Positions 26,328 through 35,589 of a stretch of DNA of 64,000 nucleotides are shown in pieces. A program made the position numbers and the translations under genes. The notes under the pieces were generated by a model. That model was not told the DNA's origin, made no database searches, and saw only the letters and a program-made list of their open reading frames with translations. Numbering within the stretch: position 1 is the first letter of the stretch; each line of letters begins with the position of its first letter. Source of the stretch: Arthrobacter bambusae (GTDB taxonomy: Bacteria > Actinomycetota > Actinomycetes > Actinomycetales > Micrococcaceae); NCBI RefSeq assembly GCF_030812595.1, contig NZ_JAUSSZ010000005.1, positions 186,001 to 250,000 of the forward strand, given 5' to 3'.

Positions 26328-27275
26328 CTAGCGGATGCTCAGCGCAATGCCGTCGAGGATGTCGTGTTCGCTGGCAGTGGCAACGGTGATGGTGCCGTCT
26401 CCGAGCTCCGCCAGCCGCTGCAGGATACGGCGCCACACAAGCGCTCCGGCACCGATGACGTCCACCCGGCCCGGATGCATGTAGGGCAACCGTGCCCGCT
26501 CTTCGCGGGTCATTTGCAACAGGCTGGTCGCGGCATCGGTAATGGTCTCCACGTCCAGGGTTGCGCCGTGGATCAGTGCGGGATCGTACTCGTCAAGGCC
26601 CAAAGCATGCGCAGTGATGGTCGTGATGGTTCCCGCGACCCCAACGACGGCGGTGGCCCGGTCCAGGGGGACCGTGCGGGCTGCGAGGTCGACGGCCGCG
26701 TCGACGTCGGCTTCAGCGGCGGCGACCTCTTCCGGCGTCGGGGGGTCGCTGTGGAGGTGCCGCTCAGTGAGCCGGACGCAGCCGATGTCGACGGACTTGG
26801 CAGCGATGACGCCGTCGGAGTCGCCGAGGACAAACTCCGTGCTTCCGCCACCGAGGTCCACCACCAGCACCGGGTCCTTGCCTCGTGAAGGAAGCACGCT
26901 GCTTGCGCCGGCGAAGGACAGGGCGGCCTCTTCATCGCCGGAAATGACCTCGGGTTCGACGCCGAGCAAGTCGCGGATACCGTCAACGAAAACGTCCCGG
27001 TTGCGGGCGTCGCGGCTGGCGGAAGTCGCGACGAAACGAATGCGACCGGCACCGTGGTGCCGGATCAAATCCGCGTAGTCGCCGGTGGCGGCAAAGGTGC
27101 GTTCGAGTGCCTCGAGCGCGAGTTCGCCTGTCGCGTCTACACCCTGGCCGAGGCGGACCACCCGCATCTCGCGGACAACGTCACGCAACGGAGACGCCGT
27201 ATCCGTCCCGTTGGCATCGGCGATCAGGAGTCGGATCGAGTTGGTGCCACAATCGATGGCGGCTACGCGGCTCAT
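26328..27275 (-). CDS. ppx: Ppx/GppA family exopolyphosphatase
   Basis: 315 residues of the ASKHA fold. Phosphate-1 motif AAIDCGTNSIRLLIAD is at the N-terminus, and the phosphate-2 motif VVDLGGGSTEFVLGD lies about 138-152. The length is that of actinobacterial Ppx2-like proteins, which lack the long C-terminal HD domain of E. coli Ppx. Members hydrolyse polyphosphate or pppGpp. The start overlaps the DUF501 stop by 4 bp. The order divIC-DUF501-ppx after eno matches M. tuberculosis Rv1023-Rv1026. Confidence 0.88.
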   Translation of the reverse strand: MSRVAAIDCGTNSIRLLIADANGTDTASPLRDVVREMRVVRLGQGVDATGELALEALERTFAATGDYADLIRHHGAGRIRFVATSASRDARNRDVFVDGIRDLLGVEPEVISGDEEAALSFAGASSVLPSRGKDPVLVVDLGGGSTEFVLGDSDGVIAAKSVDIGCVRLTERHLHSDPPTPEEVAAAEADVDAAVDLAARTVPLDRATAVVGVAGTITTITAHALGLDEYDPALIHGATLDVETITDAATSLLQMTREERARLPYMHPGRVDVIGAGALVWRRILQRLAELGDGTITVATASEHDILDGIALSIR

Positions 27276-27988
27276 GCGCCGTGCTCCCCTGCGGCTGATT
27301 CCGCCGATGCTTCTGTCGCGTGGGAGGACTTGGACTTACGCACCGGGGCGGGACGGCCCACGATGTCCGGCAGGCCCTGCGGTCCGTGGCGGCTGAGGTC
27401 CCTGGACGGGGCTTCCCCCGCGCTGTCCCACGCGCCGTCGCAATAGCAGCGGTCCGCGGTCCACCATTCGCTGATCGCTTCGATGGCCTCGTCGCCGAGC
27501 GGATTGACGCCCGGTCCGGCCGCCAGGGAATGGCCGACCAACACGTGCAGGCACTTCACGCGGGTAGGCATGCCGCCGGCAGAGACGCCTGCGATCTCGG
27601 GGACGTCCCCGGTACCGGCACGACCGGCAATCTCGTCACGCGCTCGGAGATAGGCTTCGTGGGCGTTCCTGTAAGCCGCAGCCAAAGGCTCCTCCGCGGT
27701 GAGCCGTTCGTTCATCTCATTCATGAGGCCCCCGGCTTCCAACCGCGACACGGCAGCGGTGATGACGGGGTGCGTCAAGTAGAACGTCGTGGGAAAAGGC
27801 GTGCCGTTACTCAGGCGCGGGGCAGTCGCGGCGACCAGCGGGTTGCCGCATACGCAGCGCGCCGGGATTTCGACGACGTCGCGCACCGGCCGTCCAAGCT
27901 GGCGGCTGAGGATTTCAAGATCGTGTGCTGATGGCGTGCGGGACTCCTGCGATGCAGGTGCCGAGTTGTCTTCCACTGGCGCTGCCAT
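27272..27988 (-). CDS. DUF501 domain protein
   Basis: 238 residues. The conserved DUF501 core is about residues 20-180, with markers LSRQLGRPVRDVVEIPARCVCGNPLV, FPTTFYLTHPVI and MPTRVKCLHVLVGHSLAAGPGVNPLGDEA, followed by the WWTADRCYC end. Two CxC/C-type cysteine pairs suggest metal binding. Its function is unknown, but it is almost always next to eno, divIC and ppx in actinobacteria. The C-terminal 50 residues are variable. The start is uncertain: the ATG at 27988 directly abuts AGGAAGG, and a GTG 12 nt further in is spaced better from the same site. Confidence 0.82.
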   Translation of the reverse strand: MAAPVEDNSAPASQESRTPSAHDLEILSRQLGRPVRDVVEIPARCVCGNPLVAATAPRLSNGTPFPTTFYLTHPVITAAVSRLEAGGLMNEMNERLTAEEPLAAAYRNAHEAYLRARDEIAGRAGTGDVPEIAGVSAGGMPTRVKCLHVLVGHSLAAGPGVNPLGDEAIEAISEWWTADRCYCDGAWDSAGEAPSRDLSRHGPQGLPDIVGRPAPVRKSKSSHATEASAESAAGEHGA

Positions 27989-28044
27989 CCTTCCTGCCCT
28001 GTTTGGCCGCGCCAATCAAGGCGCGACGGCGGCGGGCACCGCGT

Positions 28045-28782
28045 CTAGTCTGTTGCCGAGCGCCTGATGGATTCCCACAGGCCATCCACCCATGGCAGAT
28101 TGGACGGGCTTCCGGAAGCTCCTGAACTGGTGCTCCCACCCGGCGTGCCGGCGGGAACATCTCCGCCAAACACCCAGTAGCCTGCTTCACCCGGCATAAC
28201 CATGTTAATGCGGTCCCGGGCTTGTTGTTTCACGTAGTTGGGGTCCTGCCACCGCGTGATCTGTTTCTGGAGGCTCGCCTGCTCGGCCTGCTTGCTCGCG
28301 ATATCGGCTTCCAGACCGGAGATTTCCGCCTTTTTCTCCAACCAGATCTTGACCGTGGGTGCGAGCATGATGGTGATCGCGATCATCACCACGGCGAGGG
28401 CAAGCATGCGCCCGGAGAACGCCTTCGCCGGCACGGGGCGCGCGCCGTGATCCTTGTCCACGTGGGTGGAGCCTGCGCCGGACGTTTTGTTGGATGCCTT
28501 GCCGATGACCGGGGCGTTGCCTGGTCCGCCCGGAAGCGAACGTCCCGGTTTCGCGGCGGAACCAGCCTTTGGACCGGGCTGACCCTGGTTTTGGGTACTG
28601 CCTGCGGCCCTGGCATCGGACGACGTCCTGGACCCGGCGTGAACCGGGGACTCTTGCTGGGCAGCGGTTGCCTTGCGGGACTCGCCGAAGTCGGCGCGAA
28701 TAACGTGGCCGCCGTCGGGGTTCTTTTGGGGCGACCGGCCCAGGGCATCTGCCCGGGGGACCTTGGGGCGGCGGGTTGCCAT
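28045..28782 (-). CDS. divIC: Septum formation initiator (FtsB/DivIC family) protein
   Basis: 245 residues. The first about 125 residues are disordered and basic, then one transmembrane helix (about 130-148, MLALAVVMIAITIMLAPTV). A coiled coil (about 150-185, KKAEISGLEADIASKQAEQASLQKQ) and the family motif WQDPNYVKQQARDRINMVMPGEAGYWV follow. FtsB/DivIC proteins link FtsQ and FtsL at the division site. The long cytoplasmic tail is usual in actinobacteria. The ATG at 28782 has AGGAG about 5 nt upstream. It lies downstream of eno across a strong terminator. Confidence 0.87.
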   Translation of the reverse strand: MATRRPKVPRADALGRSPQKNPDGGHVIRADFGESRKATAAQQESPVHAGSRTSSDARAAGSTQNQGQPGPKAGSAAKPGRSLPGGPGNAPVIGKASNKTSGAGSTHVDKDHGARPVPAKAFSGRMLALAVVMIAITIMLAPTVKIWLEKKAEISGLEADIASKQAEQASLQKQITRWQDPNYVKQQARDRINMVMPGEAGYWVFGGDVPAGTPGGSTSSGASGSPSNLPWVDGLWESIRRSATD

Positions 28783-28874
28783 GACACTCCTGTAATGCCT
28801 GGTGCTTGCCTGGCGGGTTGCTGCGCGTTATGTGCCTCACGGAGCATGCGGTTGCCGAAGTGCTCGCACATTTC

Positions 28875-28920
28875 GTTAAACAGAACCGGTGGCTATGGTC
28901 TTTCCACCATAGCCACCGGT
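28875..28920 (-). terminator. Intrinsic terminator after eno
   Basis: ACCGGTGGCTATGGT (28885-28899) and ACCATAGCCACCGGT (28906-28920) form a perfect 15-bp stem with a 6-nt loop. TCTGTTT follows on the minus strand. Confidence 0.88.
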
Positions 28921-28938
28921 CAGCTGTTTCAGCGGGTA

Positions 28939-30312
<1,374 letters not shown>

Positions 30313-31047
30313 TTACGGAACGGCGTCGGAGCCATCACTTTTTGTTCCTTCGTCGCCGCGGCCCTGGTAGCGGCGGACCGCGCCGCGCAAGGCCCTTTCG
30401 GCGTCGAAGCCTTTCTCCCGCGAGCCCGCGACGACGGCAAGCAGCAAGTCTCCAAGCGCAGTTTCGGAGTCGGGAACCGCCACAGCGGCAACAGGCGGGC
30501 CGCTGCGTTCCGGGGCGCCCGAGCGTTTCGCGCGCTCGGCACGGTCAAGCGACTTTTGCGCCAAGGCGAGGGCAGGAAGGTGGGGTGGTATTCCTTCGAA
30601 GGGATCGGTGCGTTCTGGCTTTTCCGCCTTCTTCACGGCATCCCATTTTTCGACGATCTCCTCCACGGTGGCCGGGAAGGAAGCCTGCAAGGATCCGTCC
30701 GGCCTGAAGACATGGGGGTTGCGCCGCACCATTTTCTCCGTGATGGTGCGGGCGACGTCGTCGAAAGTGAACTGTCCACGTTCCTCGGCGAGCCGGGCGT
30801 GCAGCACCACTTGCAGCAGCACGTCGCCCAGCTCGCCGCGGAGTTCGTCGGCAGTATCGGTACCGGACGCGCCGGCTTCGATCGAGTCGACCACTTCGTA
30901 GGCTTCCTCGATCAGGTACTCGACGAGGGATTCGTGCGTCAGAGCCCCCATCCACGGACAGTGCTCGCGCAGGGAGGCGATTGTTTGCAGCAGCTCCCCC
31001 ACTTGGCAAGCCCGGGCCGGGACCCTCTCAGGAGTTTGCTCAGGCAA
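30313..31047 (-). CDS. mazG: MazG family nucleoside triphosphate pyrophosphohydrolase
   Basis: About 244 residues. The MazG core motif appears as CPWMGALTHESLVEYLIEEAYEVVDSIE, followed by EELRGELGDVLLQV-type residues (DELRGELGDVLLQVVLHARLAEERG), giving the ExxE...ExxD metal site. It hydrolyses non-canonical or excess NTPs to monophosphates. The C-terminal half (after about residue 150) is more variable and ends near a linker rich in Ser/Gly. The start is uncertain because the frame overlaps the adenosine deaminase end. I give a TTG at 31047, 8 bp inside that gene; no good ribosome binding site is visible. mazG near eno also occurs in M. tuberculosis (Rv1021). Confidence 0.82.
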   Translation of the reverse strand: MPEQTPERVPARACQVGELLQTIASLREHCPWMGALTHESLVEYLIEEAYEVVDSIEAGASGTDTADELRGELGDVLLQVVLHARLAEERGQFTFDDVARTITEKMVRRNPHVFRPDGSLQASFPATVEEIVEKWDAVKKAEKPERTDPFEGIPPHLPALALAQKSLDRAERAKRSGAPERSGPPVAAVAVPDSETALGDLLLAVVAGSREKGFDAERALRGAVRRYQGRGDEGTKSDGSDAVP

Positions 31048-32194
31048 GGTTGGCGTAGGCGTCGTTGATGTACTCCACCAGCGCTTCTTTTTCGTCCAGC
31101 GGCAAGAACGACGACTCGGCGGCGTTGAGGGTGAGTTCAAGGAGATCGTCGAGATCGTAGTCGAAGGTCTCCACGAGGAGCTCGAACTCGTCGGTGAGCG
31201 TCACGCCGCTCATGAGCCGGTTGTCCGTGTTGATGGTGACGTTGAAGCCCAACTGGTAGAGCATGTCCAGCGGGTGGTTCTCGATGCCTTCGCCGAAGTT
31301 CGCGATGGCACCGGTCTGCAGGTTGGACGACGGGCAGATTTCCAGCGCGATTCCGCGATCACGGACCCAGCCTGCCACCTCACCCAACGTGACCATGCCA
31401 ATGGTGTCCTCGGCGGCGTCGTCCGCTTCTTCGCCCTCGGCATCTTCGAACTCAACGGTGATGTCTTCCGCGATACGGACGCCGTGGCCCAAGCGTAGGG
31501 CGCGGCCGTCCACAAGGGCGGACTGGATGCTTTCGAGGCCTGCCGCTTCGCCGGCGTGCACGGTAGCCGGGAAATTGTGCTCCGCCAGGTAGGTGAAGGC
31601 GTCCTTGAAACGGGAAGGCAGGAAGCCGTCCTCGGCTCCGGCGATGTCGAAGCCGACAGCTCCGTTGTAGCGGTGGCGCACTGCGAGCTCGGCGATTTCC
31701 TGGCCGCGGTCCGCATGGCGCATTGCCGTGATGAGCTGGCCCACCTGGATCTGGCGTCCGGACTCCTCAACGGCGTCGACGCCGGCGTCGAGCCCTTCCT
31801 GGACCGCGTCCACGACCTCGTCGAGGGTCAGGCCGTTCCGCAGGTGCTGCTCGGGTGCCCAACGGATCTCGCCGTACACGACGCCGTCCTCAGCCAGGTC
31901 CTCAACGAACTCCTTGGCGACCCGCGCCAGGCCTTCCTTGGTTTGCATGACAGCAATCGTGTGGTCAAAGGTTTCGAGGTATCGGACCAAAGAGCCGGAG
32001 TCTGCGGACTCACGGAACCACTGGCCGAGCGCTACGGGATCCGTGGAAGGCAAGGCGTGGCCGACGGCCTCCGCCAGCTCGATGATCGTGGCCGGGCGCA
32101 GTCCCCCGTCCAGATGGTCGTGAAGGGAAACCTTCGGCAGGCTCTTCAGGTCGAAGTCAAGGGCAGGGGCGGCATCAACAATGGGGTCAGTCAC
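31040..32194 (-). CDS. add: Adenosine deaminase
   Basis: 384 residues of the metal-dependent adenosine/AMP deaminase family. Zinc ligands lie in KVSLHDHLDGG (HxH) and FPATVHAGEAAG, the catalytic Glu-His region includes LRLGHGVRI, and an aspartate pair occurs in NTDNRLMSG. The prokaryotic enzyme usually has NTDDP; here it reads NTDNR, a small departure worth noting. It converts adenosine or deoxyadenosine to inosine. About 20 acidic residues are inserted after IAEDITVEFEDAEGEEADDA. The GTG at 32194 follows TAGAGT by 6 nt, suggesting a leaderless mRNA. It overlaps mazG. Confidence 0.9.
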   Translation of the reverse strand: MTDPIVDAAPALDFDLKSLPKVSLHDHLDGGLRPATIIELAEAVGHALPSTDPVALGQWFRESADSGSLVRYLETFDHTIAVMQTKEGLARVAKEFVEDLAEDGVVYGEIRWAPEQHLRNGLTLDEVVDAVQEGLDAGVDAVEESGRQIQVGQLITAMRHADRGQEIAELAVRHRYNGAVGFDIAGAEDGFLPSRFKDAFTYLAEHNFPATVHAGEAAGLESIQSALVDGRALRLGHGVRIAEDITVEFEDAEGEEADDAAEDTIGMVTLGEVAGWVRDRGIALEICPSSNLQTGAIANFGEGIENHPLDMLYQLGFNVTINTDNRLMSGVTLTDEFELLVETFDYDLDDLLELTLNAAESSFLPLDEKEALVEYINDAYANLA

Positions 32195-32200
32195 GTCTCA

Positions 32201-32206
32201 ACTCTA
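32201..32206 (-). promoter_or_regulatory. Putative -10 hexamer of a leaderless promoter (add)
   Basis: TAGAGT on the minus strand ends 6 nt before the GTG start at 32194. Confidence 0.55.
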
Positions 32207-32222
32207 GGGGGACGGAAGAAGC

Positions 32223-32930
32223 TTAGCCAGCAGGGTTTGTGCGGTCGACGCCGGCCGTTGCGTTAACTGCGGTGCCCGCGTCTGCTGCGGCTGCTTCGGT
32301 GGAAGCTGCGTGCTTCTTTTCTGCGTCCTTCTTTTCAAGGTGTTTGTGCCACCAACGCAGGGAGTGGTCCACAATGACGCCGAGTACCACGGCGAACGCC
32401 ACGGCAATCCCCACGCCAAGGAGCGGGTTGTTATGGACCCAGTGGCCGGCCAGCGATCCGACGCCGATGGAATAGCCCACCCAGGTGAAGCAGGCGAAGG
32501 CATCCAGGAAGAAGAAGGTCCTGTGGCGGAAGCCAGTCTGTCCGGCGACGTAGTTCACCGCCACGCGGCCCCAAGGGATATACCGTGCGGTGAAGATCAG
32601 CACCGCGCCGCGCCTGTCCAGCTCGTAGTGGGCCCAGGCGAACATTTTCTGGACTTTCGGCTTCCGCATCCACTTCCAGCGATCCAAGCCGATCTTGCGG
32701 CCCAGCATGTAGGCCATGTTGTCGCCGGCCATGGCCCCGACCAGCGCAGTAACGCCGAGGAGCCACAAGTTGGGCTCGCCCCGGTGCATCGCCAGGGCCG
32801 AGAGACCTACGATTGCGGTCTCACTGGGAAGGATCGTGGCAAAGCCATCGATGAAAAAGAAAACCAGGAGCACCGGGTAGATCCACGGCTGCCCGGCAGC
32901 ATGCTCGAGCATGTGGTTCATGAATTCCAC
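32223..32930 (-). CDS. DedA family membrane protein (first of a tandem pair)
   Basis: About 235 residues. DedA/SNARE-associated fold with helices around two re-entrant regions. The conserved segments are FIDGFATILPSETAIVGLSAL, GAMAGDNMAYMLGRKIG and the RYIPWGRVAVNYVAGQTGFRHRTF block that holds the essential Arg residues. DedA proteins are thought to be lipid scramblases or transporters needed for membrane homeostasis. The C-terminal tail is long and Ala/Lys-rich. The start is unclear: a GTG at 32930 with AGGAG about 10 nt upstream is chosen, and an ATG at 32921 is possible. A second, related DedA gene lies about 200 bp upstream. Confidence 0.85.
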   Translation of the reverse strand: MEFMNHMLEHAAGQPWIYPVLLVFFFIDGFATILPSETAIVGLSALAMHRGEPNLWLLGVTALVGAMAGDNMAYMLGRKIGLDRWKWMRKPKVQKMFAWAHYELDRRGAVLIFTARYIPWGRVAVNYVAGQTGFRHRTFFFLDAFACFTWVGYSIGVGSLAGHWVHNNPLLGVGIAVAFAVVLGVIVDHSLRWWHKHLEKKDAEKKHAASTEAAAADAGTAVNATAGVDRTNPAG

Positions 32931-33139
32931 GCAGGCATTGCTCCTCAAGGAAAGTCACGCGGTTGCGTGACACAGATCGCTAACCAGTGTCCCACGGCCG
33001 GGGCATCGTCCGCTACGCCCGGCTACGGGATGTACATAAGTTAAGGCTAACCCGCAAGTCACACCCGGGGCGTCTTCCCGTGGGGGGATCTTCCGGATCC
33101 GATCGGGTCATTCCGAGGGAGGAAGGCAGCGCCACCCTG

Positions 33140-33799
33140 CTACAGGACGGCTTCCTCTTCAGGCTCCCCGGATTCCTCCTCCTCTTGGATGGCAGCGGTG
33201 GCGGGTGTGGTCCCGCGGACCTTACTGATGATCCGGTCCACGATGATTCCCAGGATGACGGCCGCGACGATAGCGATGATCGCTCCCAGCAGGTGGTTGT
33301 GCTCGAACCATTGGCCGAAGAACAATCCGATGGCCACCGAGTAACCGGCCCACAGAATGGCAGACATGGCGGTCAGCGCCACAAACACACCCTGCGGGAA
33401 ACGGGTCGCACCCGCCGTGAGGTTGACCGCCACGCGGCCTATCGGGATGAACCGGGCCACCATGATCAACGACGCTGCCCGCCGTCGTAGTTCCCGCCCG
33501 GCCCAAGCGAAGGCAGCCTGCATCCGGTGCGAACGCATCCACCGCCAGCGGCGAACACCTATCCTGCGGCCGATCATGTAGGCGATGTTGTCGCCCGTGA
33601 AGGCTCCGAGCGCGCCCACCAGGAACAGGAGCCACGCGTGAGGAGTCCCCGCGGTCGCTGAGATGGCCGCGAGTCCTACCACCACCGATTCGCTGGGAAT
33701 CGGCGGGAAGAAACCATCAATCACGCAGCAGGCAAACACCAGAAGCAAGACCCAAGGCTGCCCGGCTGCGGCGAGGATGAATTCGTTGACGGCCTGCAC
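33140..33799 (-). CDS. DedA family membrane protein (second of a tandem pair)
   Basis: 219 residues, clearly homologous to the gene at 32223. Matching blocks are VIDGFFPPIPSESVVVGLAAI, GAFTGDNIAYMIGRRIGVRRWRWM and RFIPIGRVAVNLTAGATRFPQGVF. The GTG start at 33799 has AGGAAG about 4-5 nt upstream. The C-terminal tail is Glu-rich. The pair probably arose by duplication. The gap of about 210 bp between them holds no gene that I can see. The stop of deoA lies about 65 bp upstream, so this gene may follow the nucleoside operon. Confidence 0.85.
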   Translation of the reverse strand: MQAVNEFILAAAGQPWVLLLVFACCVIDGFFPPIPSESVVVGLAAISATAGTPHAWLLFLVGALGAFTGDNIAYMIGRRIGVRRWRWMRSHRMQAAFAWAGRELRRRAASLIMVARFIPIGRVAVNLTAGATRFPQGVFVALTAMSAILWAGYSVAIGLFFGQWFEHNHLLGAIIAIVAAVILGIIVDRIISKVRGTTPATAAIQEEEESGEPEEEAVL

Positions 33800-33865
33800 G
33801 GTCTTCCTAACGAATGGCCGGTGGGATTCTCTCCCGGGCACCCCCGTGCCCGGGAGAACGGCAAG

Positions 33866-35176
33866 CTAGGAGATCCGGTCGATGATGAGTTGTTGAGCCG
33901 GCCGTGAGCCTTCCGGCGCGATGAGCACGGCCCCTTCCAAGGCTTCCTTTGCCCTTTCGAACTTCTCGGGGGTGTCGCTCAGAAGGGTCATGAGTGGCTC
34001 CCCCGCCCGGACCAGGGCACCCGGCTTGGCATGCATCCGTACTCCTGCTCCGGCCTGCACGGCGTCTTCCTTCCGTGCCCGTCCGGCGCCGAGGCGCCAG
34101 GCAGCCACGCCCACGGAAAAAGCGTCGAGCTCCATCAGGACGCCGTCGGCCGGAGCCGGGATCACCTCGGATTCCTTGGCCACGGGAAGGGCGGCGCGCG
34201 GGTCGCCGCCCTGTGCTTCGATCATGCGGTTCCAGACGTCCATTGCGCGGCCGTCCTTGAGTGCGGCGGCGGGGTCGGCGTCGTGCACTCCTGCGCAAGC
34301 GAGCATTTCCTCGGCGAGCCTGACGGTCAACTCGACGACGTCTTCCGGACCGCCGCCCGCCAGCACCTCCACCGATTCCTCCACCTCGATGGCGTTTCCC
34401 GCGGTCAGGCCCAAGGGCGTGCTCATGTTGGTCAGGAGAGCCACCGTATTGACGCCCGCATCCTTGCCCAGGGCCACCATGGTTTCGGCCAGTTCACGGG
34501 CACGGGCTTCGTCCTTCATGAACGCCCCGGAGCCCACCTTCACGTCAAGCACCAGCGAGCCCGTGCCTTCGGCGATCTTTTTGCTCATGATGGACGAGGC
34601 GATCAGGGGAATCGCTTCGACCGTGCCCGTCACGTCGCGCAGGGCATAGAGCTTCTTGTCCGCCGGAGCCAAACCCGCGCCGGCGGCGCAGATGACAGCA
34701 CCCACGTCTTGGAGCTGGGCAAGGATTTCCTCATTGCTCAAGTTCGCCCGCCACCCGGGAATTGCCTCGAGCTTGTCGAGAGTACCGCCCGTGTGCCCCA
34801 GTCCCCTGCCGGAAAGCTGGGGAACCGCCACTCCGAAGACCGCCACCAGCGGCGCCAGCGGAAGGGTAATTTTATCGCCTACGCCCCCGGTGGAATGTTT
34901 GTCGGTGGTGGCTTTCACGCCGCCGTCGGGACGCCGGAGGCTGGAGAAGTCCATCCGCTCGCCCGAGGCGATCATCGCCTCGGTCCAGTGCGAGATCTCG
35001 GCTCGGTCCATCCCGTTGAGCAAGATGGCCATGTTCAGTGCCGCCATCTGCTCATCGGCAATGACGCCGCGGGTGTAGGCATCGATCGTCCACGCAATCT
35101 GTTCCGGGCTCAAGGTGCCCTTGTCCCGCTTGATGCTGATGATCTGGACGGCGTCGTACGCTTCAGTCTGTGTCAC
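33866..35176 (-). CDS. deoA: Thymidine/pyrimidine-nucleoside phosphorylase
   Basis: 436 residues of the anthranilate phosphoribosyltransferase-like nucleoside phosphorylase family. The signature is SGRGLGHTGGTLDKLEAIPG. The phosphate-binding loop is KHSTGGVGDKITLPL, and KVGSGAFMK is also conserved. It cleaves thymidine, deoxyuridine or uridine with phosphate to base and sugar-1-phosphate. The start overlaps the cdd stop as ATGA, so it is the last coupled gene of the nucleoside uptake/salvage operon that begins with the BMP lipoprotein. Confidence 0.92.
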   Translation of the reverse strand: MTQTEAYDAVQIISIKRDKGTLSPEQIAWTIDAYTRGVIADEQMAALNMAILLNGMDRAEISHWTEAMIASGERMDFSSLRRPDGGVKATTDKHSTGGVGDKITLPLAPLVAVFGVAVPQLSGRGLGHTGGTLDKLEAIPGWRANLSNEEILAQLQDVGAVICAAGAGLAPADKKLYALRDVTGTVEAIPLIASSIMSKKIAEGTGSLVLDVKVGSGAFMKDEARARELAETMVALGKDAGVNTVALLTNMSTPLGLTAGNAIEVEESVEVLAGGGPEDVVELTVRLAEEMLACAGVHDADPAAALKDGRAMDVWNRMIEAQGGDPRAALPVAKESEVIPAPADGVLMELDAFSVGVAAWRLGAGRARKEDAVQAGAGVRMHAKPGALVRAGEPLMTLLSDTPEKFERAKEALEGAVLIAPEGSRPAQQLIIDRIS

Positions 35177-35589
35177 CGGTTCTCCTCCAGGTTGTCGGGA
35201 CCGAAGGCGTCTGGGAGCACTTGGTCCATGGTCTTGATGCCTTGCGTTGTCATGAGTTGCATGCCGGGTGCCCGGAATTCATAAAGCAATTGCCTGCAAC
35301 GGCCACACGGCATGAGGACATTGCCCTTAGCGTCGACGCAATAGAACGCCCGCAATCTGCCGCCGCCACCCATATGGAGCTCTCCTACGAGGGCGCACTC
35401 GGCGCACAACGTGAGTCCATAGCTCGCGTTCTCGACATTGCAGCCGCTGACGATCCGCCCGTCCTCGGTGAGGGCAGCGGCCCCCACCGGGAACTTCGAA
35501 TACGGAGCGTAGGCCTTCGCCATCGCGGCGATCGCGGCGGCCTCCAGGGCCGCCCAGTCCACTTCGGTATCCGTGACCCCCACGGTCAA
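35173..35589 (-). CDS. cdd: Cytidine deaminase
   Basis: 138 residues, the size of tetrameric cytidine deaminases. Zinc ligands are in GCNVENASYGLTLCAECALVG (first Cys and catalytic Glu) and MPCGRCRQLL (PCGxC). The first ligand is Cys, as in the homotetrameric class, rather than His as in E. coli. It deaminates cytidine and deoxycytidine to uridine forms, feeding DeoA next door. Both ends overlap neighbours by 4 bp (upstream permease and downstream deoA). Confidence 0.93.
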   Translation of the reverse strand: MTVGVTDTEVDWAALEAAAIAAMAKAYAPYSKFPVGAAALTEDGRIVSGCNVENASYGLTLCAECALVGELHMGGGGRLRAFYCVDAKGNVLMPCGRCRQLLYEFRAPGMQLMTTQGIKTMDQVLPDAFGPDNLEENR

